Shown piece by piece: positions 10,588 through 22,370 of a stretch of DNA of 64,000 nt (within the stretch, counting starts at the first letter, position 1; every line of letters begins with the position of its first letter). Below the pieces are notes generated by a model. The model was not told where the DNA came from. It searched no databases and worked only from the letters and a program-made list of their open reading frames with translations. This DNA is from Bactericera cockerelli. Its lineage: Eukaryota; Arthropoda; Insecta; Hemiptera; Triozidae. A program made the translations under genes and the position numbers. The stretch spans positions 5,454,222 to 5,518,221 of the forward strand of contig CM044956.1 in assembly GCA_024516035.1 (NCBI GenBank). The letters are read 5' to 3'.

Positions 10588-11110
10588 TATCTCTCTCTCT
10601 CTCTTACTCTCTCTCTCTGTATTATTCTCTCTCTCTCTCTCTTCTCTCCCTCTCTTCCATCACTTTTATCTTTCTCTCTTACTCTCTACAAACTACACAT
10701 GTACACATTCACCATACATTACACTACACACTGTACAAGTGTACATAGAAGGAGCCCAGAACAATAGTTCTGGGCGTCCAAAGGGTTCACCCATATCAAT
10801 CCTTCCACCACCATGACATTACACATGGACTCGGAAAGTAAGTAAGTAAGTACTCTCTCTTTCTCTCTCACTCTCTCTTTTCTCCAAATCTCTCATTTAC
10901 TCTCTCTGTCTTACTCTCTATCTCTCTCTTACTCTCTTTCTCTCTACATATACTTTCTCTCCTCTGACTTATTCTCTACCTCTTACTCTCTATCTCTCTA
11001 TATATTTCTCTCTCTCTCTCTTACTCTCTCTATCTCTTACTCTCTATCTCTCTATATATTTCTCTCTCTCTCTCTCCTTACTCTCTCTCTCTCTCTCTCA
11101 ACTATCTCTT
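10446..11110. repeat. (TC)n-rich microsatellite block
   Basis: Imperfect TCTC/CTTT repeats run over about 10446-10690 and 10852-11110. Between them is a fragment with AGTTCTGGGCGTCCAAAG that resembles the SINE-E tail near 57770. The Ser/Leu-rich ORFs across it are repeat translations. Confidence 0.8.
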
Positions 11111-12544
11111 TCCTCTTTCTTGGTCTTGTTCATTCAGACAAAATCAACGCTCTCGAAAATTGAAAGCATTTGAAATGAATGAACAAAATAAAATGAATCG
11201 TCTGTTTATAAAAGACTTGATGATTTTTTCTTTTCGAAATTGCAAAGAAAATAGGACAGCCTATACTTAGCTTAAAAAGAGCACTTCTTTCTTTGAGGCT
11301 TTTCGGCTCTTAGGTCAGGAGTCGAAAGGCCGTTTTATGAAGCAGGATTAAATTTCTAGGATTTGTTAAAAATCAAGCCACTACCACTTAACAGCTGATA
11401 TAAATGCGCTGTGATTGGTTGAAAGAGGATGTGTCAAATGCACCATGTTCCATAGGATTACTACATCATGCAATATCGGTACCTAAGGTAGTCGCCGTAG
11501 GAGTAGGAGTGATTGAAATTCAAATCATAATTATCTGCAGATTAGACAAACTTTAAGAACATCAAAAGAACAATTAATTCTGTTTCCTTCTCTCTTTCTG
11601 TCTCAATTCTCCCTCTACCTCTCTTTCTCACCCATTTACAAATTTTCCTTTGTGAATTAATTTTCTTTGAAGTTTTAAAAAAAGAGCTCCAAGCGAGAGA
11701 GGTAAAAAAACCAGAACCCTTTTTTTCCCTTTTAATTATAAAATAATTGTGCTTGCTTTGGTATTGAGAAATAAAAACTGTCAATAATTTATTGACAAAA
11801 ATAACTTCCTCTTTATTTTTTTACGTTTTTAGTTTTTAATATTATGAAGTTTCTATCTTCTCTTATTATGATTATTGGAGTGAAAAAATTCTCGTGATGA
11901 TGTTTTATCAAGTTTTTGGCATTCACAAAATATTTTTTTTATAGTATGTAGGTACAATTCTAAATCTGTTATTCTATAGAAAATATCCAGTATCTCCGGA
12001 CAAATTGAACCTATCTATTTGCTTGAAAATTCTTTATACTGTTAAACTTTCTTTCAATAAACTTTTTTTTATAAGAAAATGTTATGTTATTTTGAAAAAC
12101 TAAAACACTTTGCACTTTTTCTTGTTGATTTTCTTAAAAAACATTATCTGATTCCAACAAAACAAAGAAAATTTCTTCCGGTATCTTTATCTATCGTGGG
12201 AAGTTGAAAAGAAAAAAAATACTATCCTCATTATTGTCATATCTCGTAAATAGATAGAAGGGTAGGATTTACAGAAAGCGACATTTTTAATTGACATTTT
12301 CTTCTTTCTATCTCAAATTATTCATTAAATATTCTGTTTTATTAATTCCTTATTTACTTACCTATACCTCTAAGGTATGGGAAGTTTTTTTTTTCTCATC
12401 AAGATCTGATAGAAAGATGCTAAGTTATTGACAAGTTTTCATTAAATTTAATATTTTTTTATTTTGTTGTCTACAGTTTACAGTTCTTCATTACAATTTT
12501 TTTTTTTTGACCGGTCACTGGAGTAAGTCAAGTTAAAATAAATT
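11111..12544. other. Non-coding stretch
   Basis: AT-rich. Around 11310-11440, GGCCGTTTTATGAAGCAGGA resembles the ends of foldback MITEs seen elsewhere (24560-24600, 26640). The rest is unrecognised. Confidence 0.4.
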
Positions 12545-12955
12545 GAAAAGAAATGATAGCAATAGAAGCAATTTGAAAGCAATAAAAGCAATTGGGAAAA
12601 AGTAGAAGAAAAGAAGCGATTAAAAGAATACCTAGGTAGAAGCAATTGAAAAATAACAGAATCCATGGAAAGGAATAGAAGCAATATGAAAAGGAATGGA
12701 AGCAATATTGGAAAGGAATAGAAGCAATTAAATTTTTTTAGAAGCCATTGAGATGGAATAGAAACAATTCAATAAAAATAGAAGCAATCGAAAATAAATA
12801 GAAGCTATTTTTAAAAAGGAAAATAAATAATTAAAATTGAATAGAAGCAATTGAAACGGAATAGAAGCAATAGAAGTCATTTAAAAGCAAAAAAGTCCAA
12901 TTGCAAAGCAATAGAGGTAATTTGAAAGCAATACATTCGAAAGCAATTGGTGCAT
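12545..12955 (+). repeat. Degenerate minisatellite (GGAATAGAAGCAATTGAAA)
   Basis: At least a dozen imperfect copies of an AATAGAAGCAATTGAAA-like unit with 19-26 bp spacing. Divergence between units is high, so the array is old. Confidence 0.75.
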
Positions 12956-13119
12956 ATGATGCAGTCTATGCAATACAGCCGAGGTGTCTAAATCAGAAGA
13001 TATTATTTCAGCTGCACGTGATTTGAGAGCTAACGCCAGGAACGGAGCAAAGGGAAATTTCAGGGAAAGGGTTTTCATTATAAACCAAAATAAACATTAA
13101 AATGTTGTTGCCCCACAGG

Positions 13120-13660
13120 CTTCCTCCCTCATTTTTCCAATCATTATGATATGCCCCCCTTCTTTACCCACTCCTCTTTTCTTTTCTCTCTCTTTCTCTC
13201 TCTCTCTACTCTTTCTCTCTCTCTCTGTCAATCTCTAATTTTACTCTCTATTCCTTTTTTCTCTCTTTTTTCACATTCCCTCTCTTTGTCTCTTTTTTGA
13301 TCTCCCTCTCTTTTTTTCTCTCTCTCTTTTCTTTTACTCCCTCTCTCTCTCTCTCTCCCTCCTCTCTCTCTCTCATTCGCTGTTCTAGAACTTTCTCTTT
13401 TTCTTTCATCCTCTGTGATTCCTTCCCTACTCTCCTATTGTCTCATTTTTAATATCACTTCTCCTCTCCCTCTCTTTCTAACTCTCCCTCCCATCTATTT
13501 GTTTCTCTCGCTCGTCCTCTATCTGTCTCTTTCTCTCTTCTTTTCGCACTAACTATCACCTTCTCTCTATTACTCAGTATTCTCTACTTCTCTCCCATTT
13601 TATTACACTTCCTAAATCTCTATCCATATCTCTCTCTCATTCCTCAATCTGTACTAACTA
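13120..13660. repeat. CT-rich low-complexity tract
   Basis: Long CTCT-rich tract with no ORF of biological composition. Confidence 0.75.
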
Positions 13661-14039
13661 CCCTCTTCCATGTTTTAATCTACATCCAAAAACGTAGCTC
13701 ACGTTTTTCCACGACAAGCACACATTGCTGTACTCTTGACAGAAAATTGGTCTGAAAAAAATAAAACCTGTGTGAATATTTTCATGAAATTCAAGATTTT
13801 CGGCGTGGCCAGAAAACGACTTTAACTGTTCGTAGGAACCTCGCGCTTTCGTGAAACACAATCTATTTTCGCGTCTCATTACGAATTTGAAATAAAAATC
13901 GATAAAAGTTAGCGGGATGTGTGCGAAAACAATAAAACAAAATACATATTATAAACTCTGTTTCGTGTTAATATAGGCCGGTTGGCTGGCGCTACTTGAC
14001 GAGCGCTCGCCTCCCGGCGAGCTTGATAATATTCTCCCC

Positions 14040-14260
14040 TTCAATTTTATTACCCTTTCTCTGTTACACATTCTCTCTCTCAAACACACCCCTTATTCTA
14101 TCACATACTCTCTTATTCTCTCTTCTTTTTCTCTCTCCTTCCCTCTTTCCTTCTCTCAGTCCCTATCTCTCTCTTCCTCTTTATCTCTCTCTATCTCTCT
14201 CTCTCATCTCCCCCTTAGTCCTCTATCTGTAATAACAACCCCCTTCCATTTTATTACCAT
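14040..14260. repeat. CT-rich low-complexity tract
   Basis: Second CT-rich tract, preceded at about 14003-14022 by a GC hairpin (GCTCGCC, TCC, then CGGCGAGC). Confidence 0.7.
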
Positions 14261-14540
14261 GTAATATTCCTCTCTCTACCTTCCCTCCTAATACCCTGGC
14301 ATTCTTCCCCCTCTCCCTATTTCACCTACGAGGTAGCTATTAGCTATACTATTACCGTGGAATTTTAACAAGCAGTTCTCCATTAAGTTAACGCAATAAT
14401 TAGCGCCAGTGGACAAATAATTTAGTTGCATTCCTAAGGGTTGATTGGGGAAATATTTGCATACTCCGGGATAGGGTTGGACATTTTTTCCATGTAATTT
14501 TTAAACTGTTGCATGCCAAGCTGAATATGATGTCACATTT

Positions 14541-14815
14541 TTTTTTTTTTTTTTTTTTTTAACGGCGCTTAGAACAGCATGGTCATATCACGACGAGGTT
14601 TTACACTCCATTGGCTTTAAAGTAACAAATTTGCTACTCAAACTTACCTTACCCAGCCTGAGTAGGGCCGAGAATAAGCAACAGCACGAGTGTTTGTATT
14701 TGAAGGAATGACTATTCAAAGACTAGACCATTCTAGCCTCGCTGGACGTTGTTCAACTTCACGGACTGTTTTCAAGAAATGGTTTCAACGTGTCATCGAG
14801 GCTGGCTTGTTACAT
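14541..14815 (-). mobile_element. SINE-D (5S-derived), divergent copy
   Basis: Starting at a T run (its tail on the minus strand) it shows ATGGTCATATCACGACG, ACCCAGCCTGAGTAGGGCCG, CTCGCTGGACGTTGTTCAACT and ATCGAGGCTGGC in SINE-D order. The 5S part is more diverged than in the 24 kb copy. Confidence 0.8.
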
Positions 14816-14854
14816 GTGTTTTACTACTGAATACGGTCAAAAATATACAGAGAT

Positions 14855-15030
14855 AATAACTGGCTGGGGGACTATAAACAGGCAGTAGACCAGTATTGGC
14901 TTAGTTCTGGGGGCCTTTGTCAATTATTAGCCTCCTTGTAAAGACAGTGGTAGAAGTGCTGAGTCATTCCTCCACAGTCTGGCTACCATCGTTCACGATG
15001 ACGCCAACCTATGATGATGAATAATAAAGT
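14855..15030 (+). mobile_element. Repeat I (short interspersed element)
   Basis: This roughly 160-bp unit (GACTATAAACAGGCAGTAGA, GGCTTAGTTCTGGGGGCC, GTGGTAGAAGTGCTGAGTCA, GTTCACGATGACGCCA) recurs at 15640-15785 and 52117-52273. The last copy has a target duplication. No A or B box is obvious, so the class is unknown. Confidence 0.75.
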
Positions 15031-15040
15031 AAAGAGTGAC

Positions 15041-15112
15041 AGAATTTAACGTCCCTTTCAAGTGCTAATTCATACCAAGACGGGGGTTTTATCCTCCATT
15101 CACTGGAAATAT
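15041..15112 (-). mobile_element. SINE-D 3' fragment
   Basis: AACGTCCCTTTCAAGTGCTA, CAAGACGGGGGTTTTATCCT and CCATTCACTGGAAA match the SINE-D tail only. Confidence 0.6.
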
Positions 15113-15367
15113 ACAAAATAGAATTTCACAATTCTGAGCCAAGTGAAGTTCTGCTAAAGGTTTATTTATTTACACCAAGAGATCCAGAGTATCTACACAA
15201 TAATATGTTTGTATCACTCACCAAAAGTTCTCACTTAGCATTTTCATTGTTTTTCACATGGTTGTGCTTACAACAATACAACATACCTGCAACAAATAGA
15301 AAATAGAAATTAATATGTTGAATAAATACTCGATATCAATATAATTACTTTATTTTAACATAATTAA

Positions 15368-15560
15368 GGGTTGGGTGGAAGAGATTGCCATAGGCCATAA
15401 CCCCGTCCTTTAGTTAGGACATATTATGTGTGTATATATTTATCTATATTTTACCTTTTCATTGGTTATATTGAATCCATGTTAGTCCTTTTCTTTTGCA
15501 CATCCGTCAATATTAATTTTAACTGTAACTATGTCTACTGTAATAAAGAATTTTATATTT
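15368..15560 (+). repeat. Repeat F
   Basis: GGTTGGGTGGAAGAGATTGC, CATAACCCCGTCCTTTAGTT and AATAAAGAATTTTATA define this AT-rich element of roughly 180 bp. Other copies: 21935, 24855, 55410 (minus), 63958, and the tail of SINE-E at 9845-10012. Confidence 0.75.
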
Positions 15561-15639
15561 TTTAAATTAGATATTAATTAATAAATTATAAAAAAAAATA
15601 CCTAATAAAACCAAAAGATGTGATTTTTGTTGTTGTAAT

Positions 15640-15785
15640 ATTGGCTTAATTCCGGGGCCCTTTTCAATTATTAGCCTCCTTCTATAGACATTGGTAGAAG
15701 TGCTGAGTCATTCCTCCACTGTCTGGCTACCATCTACCATCGCATCGTTCACGATGACGCCACCCTATGATGATGATGAATATGT
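15640..15785 (+). mobile_element. Repeat I, second copy
   Basis: Starts part-way into the unit at GGCTTAATTCCGGGGCCC and ends in GATGATGATGAATA. It lies about 0.8 kb from the first copy in the same orientation. Confidence 0.75.
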
Positions 15786-16365
15786 TTCAATAATTTACAA
15801 AGGTATAAGCTCTATTTATTTTCCTGAACTTTTACACAAAACAAAAAAATTCAAGCCAAATCGAGAAATTATGAACACAATCATTGTTATTCCTCTACCC
15901 CTTTAATTTAATTGACCGCCACCACCCCGTATTACACAGCAGGCTCTCATTCCATTAGTTATACGCATTTTCCCACCCCCCACCCCCGGCTCTTCAATTT
16001 AATTGAGTCACATACACACCACATCCACATGGAGATGATTAATTTATCCTCATCCCTCACTCAATAGTCCTCACACTCAGATTCGCACACATTTTCAATT
16101 CTCACCCGCCCATTCGTATATTTTCTGCGGTTTCTTTGTATACAGAGTGGTTAGATTAGAGTGAATATAGAGCGTAACAAGACGTATAGTCTCAAAAAAT
16201 CGAAGAAAATATTTTCGTTGGGGATTTCTCAAAAAAATTTAGTAGCGGTAATTCTAGGTGGTAACACGGAATAACAGGACTTTTATCATTTATTTAACTC
16301 TAGTGTATCATTTTTACCATTCTTCCGCCACTAGTCGCTTCTCACAATAAACCAGATACTCATTT
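15786..16365. other. Non-coding stretch
   Basis: No supported feature. Confidence 0.45.
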
Positions 16366-16455
16366 TTCCTCACGAGGTATAAATGGACCCCGGACATCCA
16401 AATACACAGGCGCAAAAATCAGTCCTGCTGGAGATCAAACCCTCAAACCCTAGTC
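16366..16455 (-). mobile_element. SINE-A middle fragment, diverged
   Basis: CCTCACGAGGTATAAATGGA, CCCCGGACATCCAA and CCTGCTGGAGATCAAACCCT correspond to the central block and B box of SINE-A on the minus strand. Confidence 0.6.
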
Positions 16456-16831
16456 CTCAAAATATCTGCGTCTGTTCCAGGAACAGCCTATTTTTTATCC
16501 CATTCACGCACAATACGCACATATCCCACATCCCCCACAAAACAAGAGGACTGTATCCCCTTGGTGTGGGGTAGTTGCATTAAATATAATGTTACCTATT
16601 ATGTTATTATGTACAACTAATACTGCAAATAAATTACAAAATTACAAATTAATTCTGTCTTCTCATATCGAACACCTCGGCCGAGGTGGGAAGACCGCCC
16701 TACACAAAAGAATGAGACATCCCGTATACCTCTAGTGTATATCTCTGGGACCTGGGTGTCTTTCTTAACGCACGCACCCTTCACTCAATTTCACATCCTC
16801 GAGATAATTTAATCCTTGCCATTAGGTTTTC
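16456..16831. other. Non-coding stretch with a palindromic repeat
   Basis: Mostly unrecognised. About 16665-16712 (around ACCTCGGCCGAGGT) matches an insertion in SINE-B at 33315-33395. Confidence 0.5.
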
Positions 16832-16922
16832 TCAGTAGCTCGATCGATAAGGCAGCGAATTTGTATCCTGGAGGTCGGTGGTTCAAGTCCCGGTTTCAGC
16901 GCAGATTTTGTAAAGCGAGTAG
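16832..16922 (+). mobile_element. SINE-C, 5' part
   Basis: TCAGTAGCTCGATCGATAAG, GGAGGTCGGTGGTTCAAGTC and TTTCAGCGCAGATTT match SINE-C, which breaks off after AAAGCGAGTAG. Confidence 0.85.
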
Positions 16923-17084
16923 TTTCCATTAGGATTTTTCCGGTAACTTTAGGGAAAGAAAAAATTTTCTTCTCGAAATTTAAAGTTTATCCAATAAAGT
17001 GACCGATTTTTAGAAGAAAAGTATCGATTTTTATCATTTCCTATCTTTTTCCTATCTTTTCTTTATCATTTCCTATCATAAAAC

Positions 17085-18566
17085 ATGAAGAAAACGGGAA
17101 AAGGGATCGACGGCATAAGGAATAGAGACATTATTAATAACAGAGTTAAACTCGCGCCGTTAATTACTCACCTCGTTAACCTTATGCTGACCGAATCCAC
17201 TATGCCCTATCCGTTAAAAACCTCATGCATCACTCCTCTATTTAAGAAAGGTAAGCCTGATGTCCTTGGTAACTATCGACCAGTCGGTTCTCTGCCGATC
17301 ATTGAAAAAGTACTGGAAAAGCACATAAATATACAAATTAAAAAATACATAGAATATAACGACATCATTCCAACTTTCCAGCACGGGTTTCAGAGCGGCA
17401 GAAGTACTACTACACTACTACAGGAATTTTCCGATGAAATAAACACCGCCCTAGATGAGAGAAAATGTGTCGTGGTACTCCTTTTAGACCTCAGCTTCGC
17501 TTTTGATACAATAGACCACAAAATCCTGCTGAAAAAATTTGGTGATATCGGTATAACCCATCCTATATTTAGTGAGTACCTGAGAGACAGAAAGCAGGTA
17601 ACGCGACTCGGAAACACTCTCAGCGACGAGTTAAACATTAATCAAGGCCTGAGTCAGGGGGGGATTAATTCCCCAACATGGTACAACCTATACACTTATG
17701 ATGTCAAATATATACGTAGAACTGGGACCCTAAAAATGTTCGCCGACGACAGCTGCATCATAGCAATACATCACGACGTCGAAGCAGCCATAAAAATCGC
17801 ACAGAATGATTTCATAAATCTGCAGAAGTATTTATATAACAACCACATCTATTTAAACGAGAAAAAAACAGAAGCAATAATTCTGGGATATAAGAGTAAA
17901 AGAATGGACCTTACAAACAATAAAATAATTTGCCACAGCCGATCTTGCCTCTTACTCAAAACTTACGACTCCGCATGCAGCTGCCTCCGCATCGATTTTA
18001 AGCAAGACGCGAAATATCTTGGTGTCACAATTGACAACGAATTCAACATGAAAAAACACGCTCTTAATTTATGCAACAAACTTAGGATTTTAAAATACAA
18101 ACTTACAAAAATAAACGCTGAAAATCTGCCCATGTCAACAAAGGTTGCGATCTACTTCTCTCTGGTGGATTCGCTGCTCAGATACGGTGTCACCCTGTAT
18201 AATTATGCGCCTCAATATGCAATTGACCCGTTGAATTCGCAGCAGAGAAAGATCAGGAACCTGCTATTCAACAGAGTACATATCAACTGTCTTACTCCTG
18301 CAGAACTTTCAACTTTTGTCCTCCTCACAGAAAACTTTTATAAAGAAAAATACCGCCAGTTAACTGACCAACCATACGAGCTAAGAGTACAAAGGTTCAG
18401 ACGGCCCCACGTATATACTGTGTCATATGGGGAAAGACGGCTGGAATATGTCATCCCAACCCTCCTCAATACATACTGTCAATCATTTCTAAACGAGGAA
18501 AATAAAAATAAGTTAAAAATTAAAATCAAAGAAAATATACTGTCAAAAAGACATATTTTACAATAA
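17085..18566 (+). pseudogene. Non-LTR retrotransposon reverse transcriptase, 5'-truncated
   Basis: The open frame of 493 codons contains the reverse-transcriptase palm and fingers: NYRPVGSLPIIEKVLEK (residues 63-79), QHGFQSGRSTT (99-109), motif A LLLDLSFAFD (132-141, Asp135), motif B QGGINSP (191-197), and motif C FADD (219-222) with both Asp present. A YLGVTID block and a C-terminal Cys/His-poor region follow. This order is that of the Jockey/CR1/L2 superfamily. The apurinic endonuclease and ORF1 are missing, so the copy is a 5' truncation, as usual for target-primed reverse transcription, even though the remaining frame is intact. The first Met is a fortuitous internal residue. Such proteins nick DNA and copy their own RNA at the break; this copy cannot do so alone. 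The tail of TTCAA repeats at 18890-18914 fits CR1/L2-like 3' ends. Confidence 0.92.
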
Positions 18567-18889
18567 TTCATGTTGCTGTTGTTATGATTGTGCTATGTTG
18601 CTGTTGTTGTAGCAGTAAGGGTAAAAGTACAACTGGAAATATTGTTAGCTAATATAGAGAAATTTGATGCTAATATATAAAAAAGCTTACGTAAAGAAAT
18701 TTGGTAACCTACTGTGTAACAATTGAATACCACTGATTAGTATAATGATTACATTTTGTATTAATTTTTTTTTTTTTTTTTTAAAGTAGCGTTACGAGTT
18801 GCTGTGAGAGAACATCTCCAAAAAAAGTTAGACTTAGCTTAGGAGATTATTATTATTGTACCTTTAAAATTGTAAAAATAAATATAAAA

Positions 18890-18936
18890 TATTCAATTCA
18901 ATTCAATTCAATTCTCTCTCTCTTTCTCTCGCTCTC

Positions 18937-18987
<51 letters not shown>

Positions 18988-18990
18988 AAC
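18890..18990 (+). repeat. (TTCAA)n retrotransposon tail followed by (TC)n
   Basis: About five TTCAA/ATTCA pentamers (18890-18914) end the element and run directly into a TC dinucleotide tract up to about 18982. Confidence 0.8.
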
Positions 18991-19269
18991 TTACTAACAA
19001 CAATTTTTATCAATTTTCATTTGGCTAATGCAACCGGAACATGCAAATCAAATAATTTAAATAATTTTTCAAATAAGTATAGGTAATACATAATATATTT
19101 ATATACCTATTCATGTATTGATGTGTAGATGTAAAATCGACTACATAAATTTGTATTTCTGAAAACAAAGAATTAACTTTGTTTTTTGCGAAAATACAAG
19201 TGAAATAGGGGATAATTAATCATAATTAATTAATTAATACAAAAATGTTATATGGGACTTGAAAACATG

Positions 19270-19650
19270 AATTGAATGAGTGAGTAGAAGAACCAGGAAT
19301 GTCAAAAATCGATTTTTTTTTTCTTCGTAGAGTAAGAAAAACTCTTTTCTATCATCTCTGTGAATATGAAGGAGAGATACCCCTTAAAAGTATAATTTTT
19401 TTTCGATTTTAAAGTGGGGAAGCGGAAAAAAAATCTGATGTAAAATATGGAATGTAACAAAATCACTGACCACTTTTGCTAGCGGTATTAGTACCTAGTT
19501 GTGAGAATCTTGTCGAATAACAAGGAATGTAAAATTTAATTTTATTATACTCATTAGCACCAGGAAAGCAAAAATAAGACAAATCTTATTTTTGCTTTCC
19601 TGCAAAGTCGATTTTTGACATTCCTGGTTCTTCTACTCACCCATTCAATT
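19270..19650. mobile_element. MITE with 43-bp inverted repeats and inner hairpin
   Basis: The arms 19270-19312 and 19608-19650 are inverted copies (AATTGAATG, TGAGTAGAAGAACCAGGAAT, GTCAAAAATCGA) with one clear mismatch. Just inside the right arm is a perfect 18-bp stem, CAGGAAAGCAAAAATAAG (19561-19578), six-base loop, and its complement (19585-19602). ATG borders both outer ends and may be a 3-bp target duplication. No coding capacity. Confidence 0.8.
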
Positions 19651-19734
19651 ATGGTTTGTAGGCCACGCCCATTTACAACTCGTAGCATGTACTATTTCCT
19701 ATTATAAATTGAACCAGATTTTCCTTTCAAAAAT

Positions 19735-19905
19735 TGGGCGCATGATTAGCTAAGTGGTAAAAAATACTCGTTTGTCATGTGAAAGGTCCCGGGTTCGAAA
19801 CTTAGACCCGACAAAAAGTTGCATTCAGAATATGATTCGATTGATTTCAAGGGATGCCTTTTGTGTAGCGCTTGAGTAGTTGCAAATTGCTCACTTGATA
19901 GTACG
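19735..19905 (+). mobile_element. Diverged tRNA-derived SINE, SINE-H-like
   Basis: ATTAGCTAAGTGGTAAA and GGTCCCGGGTTCGAAACTTA are A- and B-box-like, followed by CCGACAAAAAGTTGCA as in SINE-H. The tail does not match well. Confidence 0.65.
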
Positions 19906-20079
19906 CGCACACTCCTGAAAGCGAATTATCTCCTCATATACAGGGTGACTCAGAATTTATTCTGAATTTTTCTATAAAAAAACTTAGTATAACGCTAAAG
20001 AAATAACACAAGCAAGAATGAATCTATTTTTGTCAGACAAAGAGTAACATAAAGTTCTAGTTATTACTTTATAGTTATT

Positions 20080-20370
20080 ACTATAACATAATATGTCTAG
20101 AACTAATAAAATAAACTGTCAAGATGGAGAGTCCGTATTGTAATGAAATATAGTGTCAAGTGTATAATAAAATAATATAATATGTCTAGGACTAATAGAA
20201 TAAACTGTCAAGATGGAGCGTCAGTATTATAATAAAAATAGGAAGTTATAAAGGTAGTAGAATAGAAGTAAGTATAGGAAACAGAATAAGAAGTATTAAA
20301 GTGAGTAGAATAGGAAGTCATAAAGGAAGTACAATAGGAAGTAGGTATAAAAGGAAATAGAAAGATGCTC
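20080..20370 (+). repeat. Two tandem 68-bp copies plus AGGAAGT-rich repeats
   Basis: AAACTGTCAAGATGGAG with flanks occurs at about 20085-20150 and 20169-20240, then several AATAGGAAGTNNTAAAGGAAGT-like units follow to 20370. Confidence 0.65.
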
Positions 20371-20882
20371 ATCTTGAAATTTTACTATGTCTTTGAACTC
20401 ACCTTCAATAACAAAACGGATCGTTGTGTACTGACTTCCGCAGTGAAATGAACAAAATTGCTTTCTGTTCAAATCTACATAATTTGCTTTTACTCCGTTC
20501 GAGATACACTAAGAAATGTTTAGAATATCACATAGGCAAACTCTTCATTGCAGTTTTTGTTAGTAATCCATTAAATATTATAAAAATCAAGATGTTCATT
20601 TGCGATCTTCAAGCAGAGGAACTATTGCTTCCATAAAACGGTACAACCCCTCTAATTGGGTGATTCATCAAAAAACTAAAAAGATGGGCGTGCACGATGA
20701 AACAGATACTGTTTGGATGGCACATTGCATAGTCATATTATTACCGGGCGCTCATAAAAACCACAATTATCAACAACACGAACTATGACGTGCTGCGTAT
20801 ATACAATTTTGTATATTCTACAACTAAAAATCCATCATAAAAAATTGACGTTGAAAAAAAAAAAAAAATGGGTAGTGAAGCA
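20371..20882. other. Non-coding stretch
   Basis: Short ORFs without recognisable domains. I see nothing supportable. Confidence 0.4.
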
Positions 20883-21148
20883 CTACTAATAAGAGCCTCC
20901 TTAATATTTACAAATTATGTTACATTATTTTTTATGCTCTGGTAAAGACGCCACAGGTCGTTACTCTTACAAATAACTCATGAGGTAGGTATGAGTGGAC
21001 CCCGGACATCAAAGTATAGAGCAGAAAAAATCCTACCCTGCTGGGGATTGGGTTCAATCCCCAGCACCGTGGCGTTTATAATGTAACGCCACACAAAAGG
21101 TCACCGTGCATGCAAAACTAGTACGCTACCCACTTAGCTAAGGTCACT
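20883..21148 (-). mobile_element. SINE-A interrupted by a 24-bp palindrome
   Basis: SINE-A on the minus strand (tail at 20883, B box near 21050, head at about 21100-21148). The head is split at about 21066-21098 by an insertion holding a GTGGCGTT...AACGCCAC hairpin (21069-21092). Confidence 0.75.
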
Positions 21149-21192
21149 AAATTGTCACAAATTTTAGTGAGTAACATTGACTACTACATTCG

Positions 21193-21375
21193 GCCACGGT
21201 AACTAGTTTTTAGTTTTTTTAGTTATCATATTTCTGTTAACCCTATCACTTCCGTGATGTCACAACGACTCAATCTCGCTTTGCTAAATCTACGCTGAAA
21301 CCGGGACTTGGACCATCAACTTCCAGGTCACAAGTCCGCCGCCTTATCGATCCCGCTACTGAGGCCACGGTGACC
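21193..21375 (-). mobile_element. SINE-C, near full length
   Basis: Minus-strand SINE-C, from AGTTATCATATTTCTGTTAA (tail) through ATCTACGCTGAAACCGGGAC to CGCCTTATCGATCCCGCTAC (head). Confidence 0.85.
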
Positions 21376-21934
21376 ATAAAAAAAATTATATAATAAATTA
21401 TCTCTAGCACCCAGTCAGAATAAAAGTCACATCCGGTATCAGTGCAATCTGAAAGGTTACCTCCTTGAATTTCTCTCGCGAGGTGAAGTTTGAGAAGGGT
21501 ATACCCTCACAGGATGGGACGTTTGTGAGATAAAGGTAAGGAGAATGGAATGTTCGAGAGGTAGAGAGGTTGGGGAGTGGTGTTTATAATGTAACGCCAC
21601 AATATGATATATTGCCATCACGCTTTGCGTTGGAGGATGAAAGAACAATATATTGCTTGTTACGGGTGTGCTCGAGTTCTGAAATATTGGAAAATTTCGA
21701 GATGTTAGTTTTCTTTTGCCCCCCCCCTTCTCCCCCCACCCTCGCCCTCCCCACCAAATCCCAATTTCTGAATAATGCGGCAGCCATTGCGCGCAGAACT
21801 ACTGGGTGAATTCAGGTGTGAAAGAAATGCTGACGAAAGCGATTGAAATTACTAATTAACCGGGTAGCTCATGTTGATGGATATGGCATGGTCAGGGGCG
21901 GAATTAGAGCAAACCAAGTGATGTATAATAAAGG
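21376..21934. other. Non-coding stretch
   Basis: No gene seen. It contains a second copy of the 24-bp palindrome at 21577-21600 and a C-rich tract at about 21720-21750. Confidence 0.45.
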
Positions 21935-22115
21935 ATTGGGTGGAAAAGATTGCCATTGGCAAGAACAAAGCACATAATATGTATATTGTATATATTTTGT
22001 TTATTTTTCCCTGTTTATTTAATATTGTCAATTTTGTATTTTCATTTTTACCATTATTTCTTTGTATGTTCTTCTAATAAATAATTTTATAGTAATAATA
22101 ATAATAATAAATGGT
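21935..22115 (+). repeat. Repeat F
   Basis: GGATTGGGTGGAAAAGATTG, TTTTGTTTATTTTTCCCTG and TTCTTCTAATAAATAA, ending in (TAA)n, match the tail of SINE-E at 9845-10012. Confidence 0.75.
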
Positions 22116-22234
22116 AAACTGTATGTCCTTTGATTATGCGCTAACTACTTAAATTGTGACACATGCACTAACTATTAAAATTGTGACACATTAACATTCA
22201 TAACATTTCTATTTCTATGTATACTGATTCAAAT

Positions 22235-22370
22235 AGAGAGGTTTGTTGATGGCATGGCTATTCAGATCTATTACATGCTGATGAGAGCAAATAAGCTAGA
22301 AACAGCTGTCACTGTGTGTTTTGATATTCATGTATGTACATTTTGTACATAATTATTGTACATCTTATAT
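22235..22370 (-). repeat. Repeat K
   Basis: The reverse complement contains GACAGCTGTTTCTAGCTTAT and TTGCTCTCATCAGC, also found at 23940-24060 and 49985-50095. Confidence 0.65.

Noticed and set aside
13658..13879. 73-codon minus-strand ORF
   Set aside because: Composition is plausible and an AG follows TTTTATTTTTTTC, but no consistent exon boundaries or domain could be supported.
16383..16574. 63-codon ORF
   Set aside because: Lies over a SINE-A fragment and shows no protein features.
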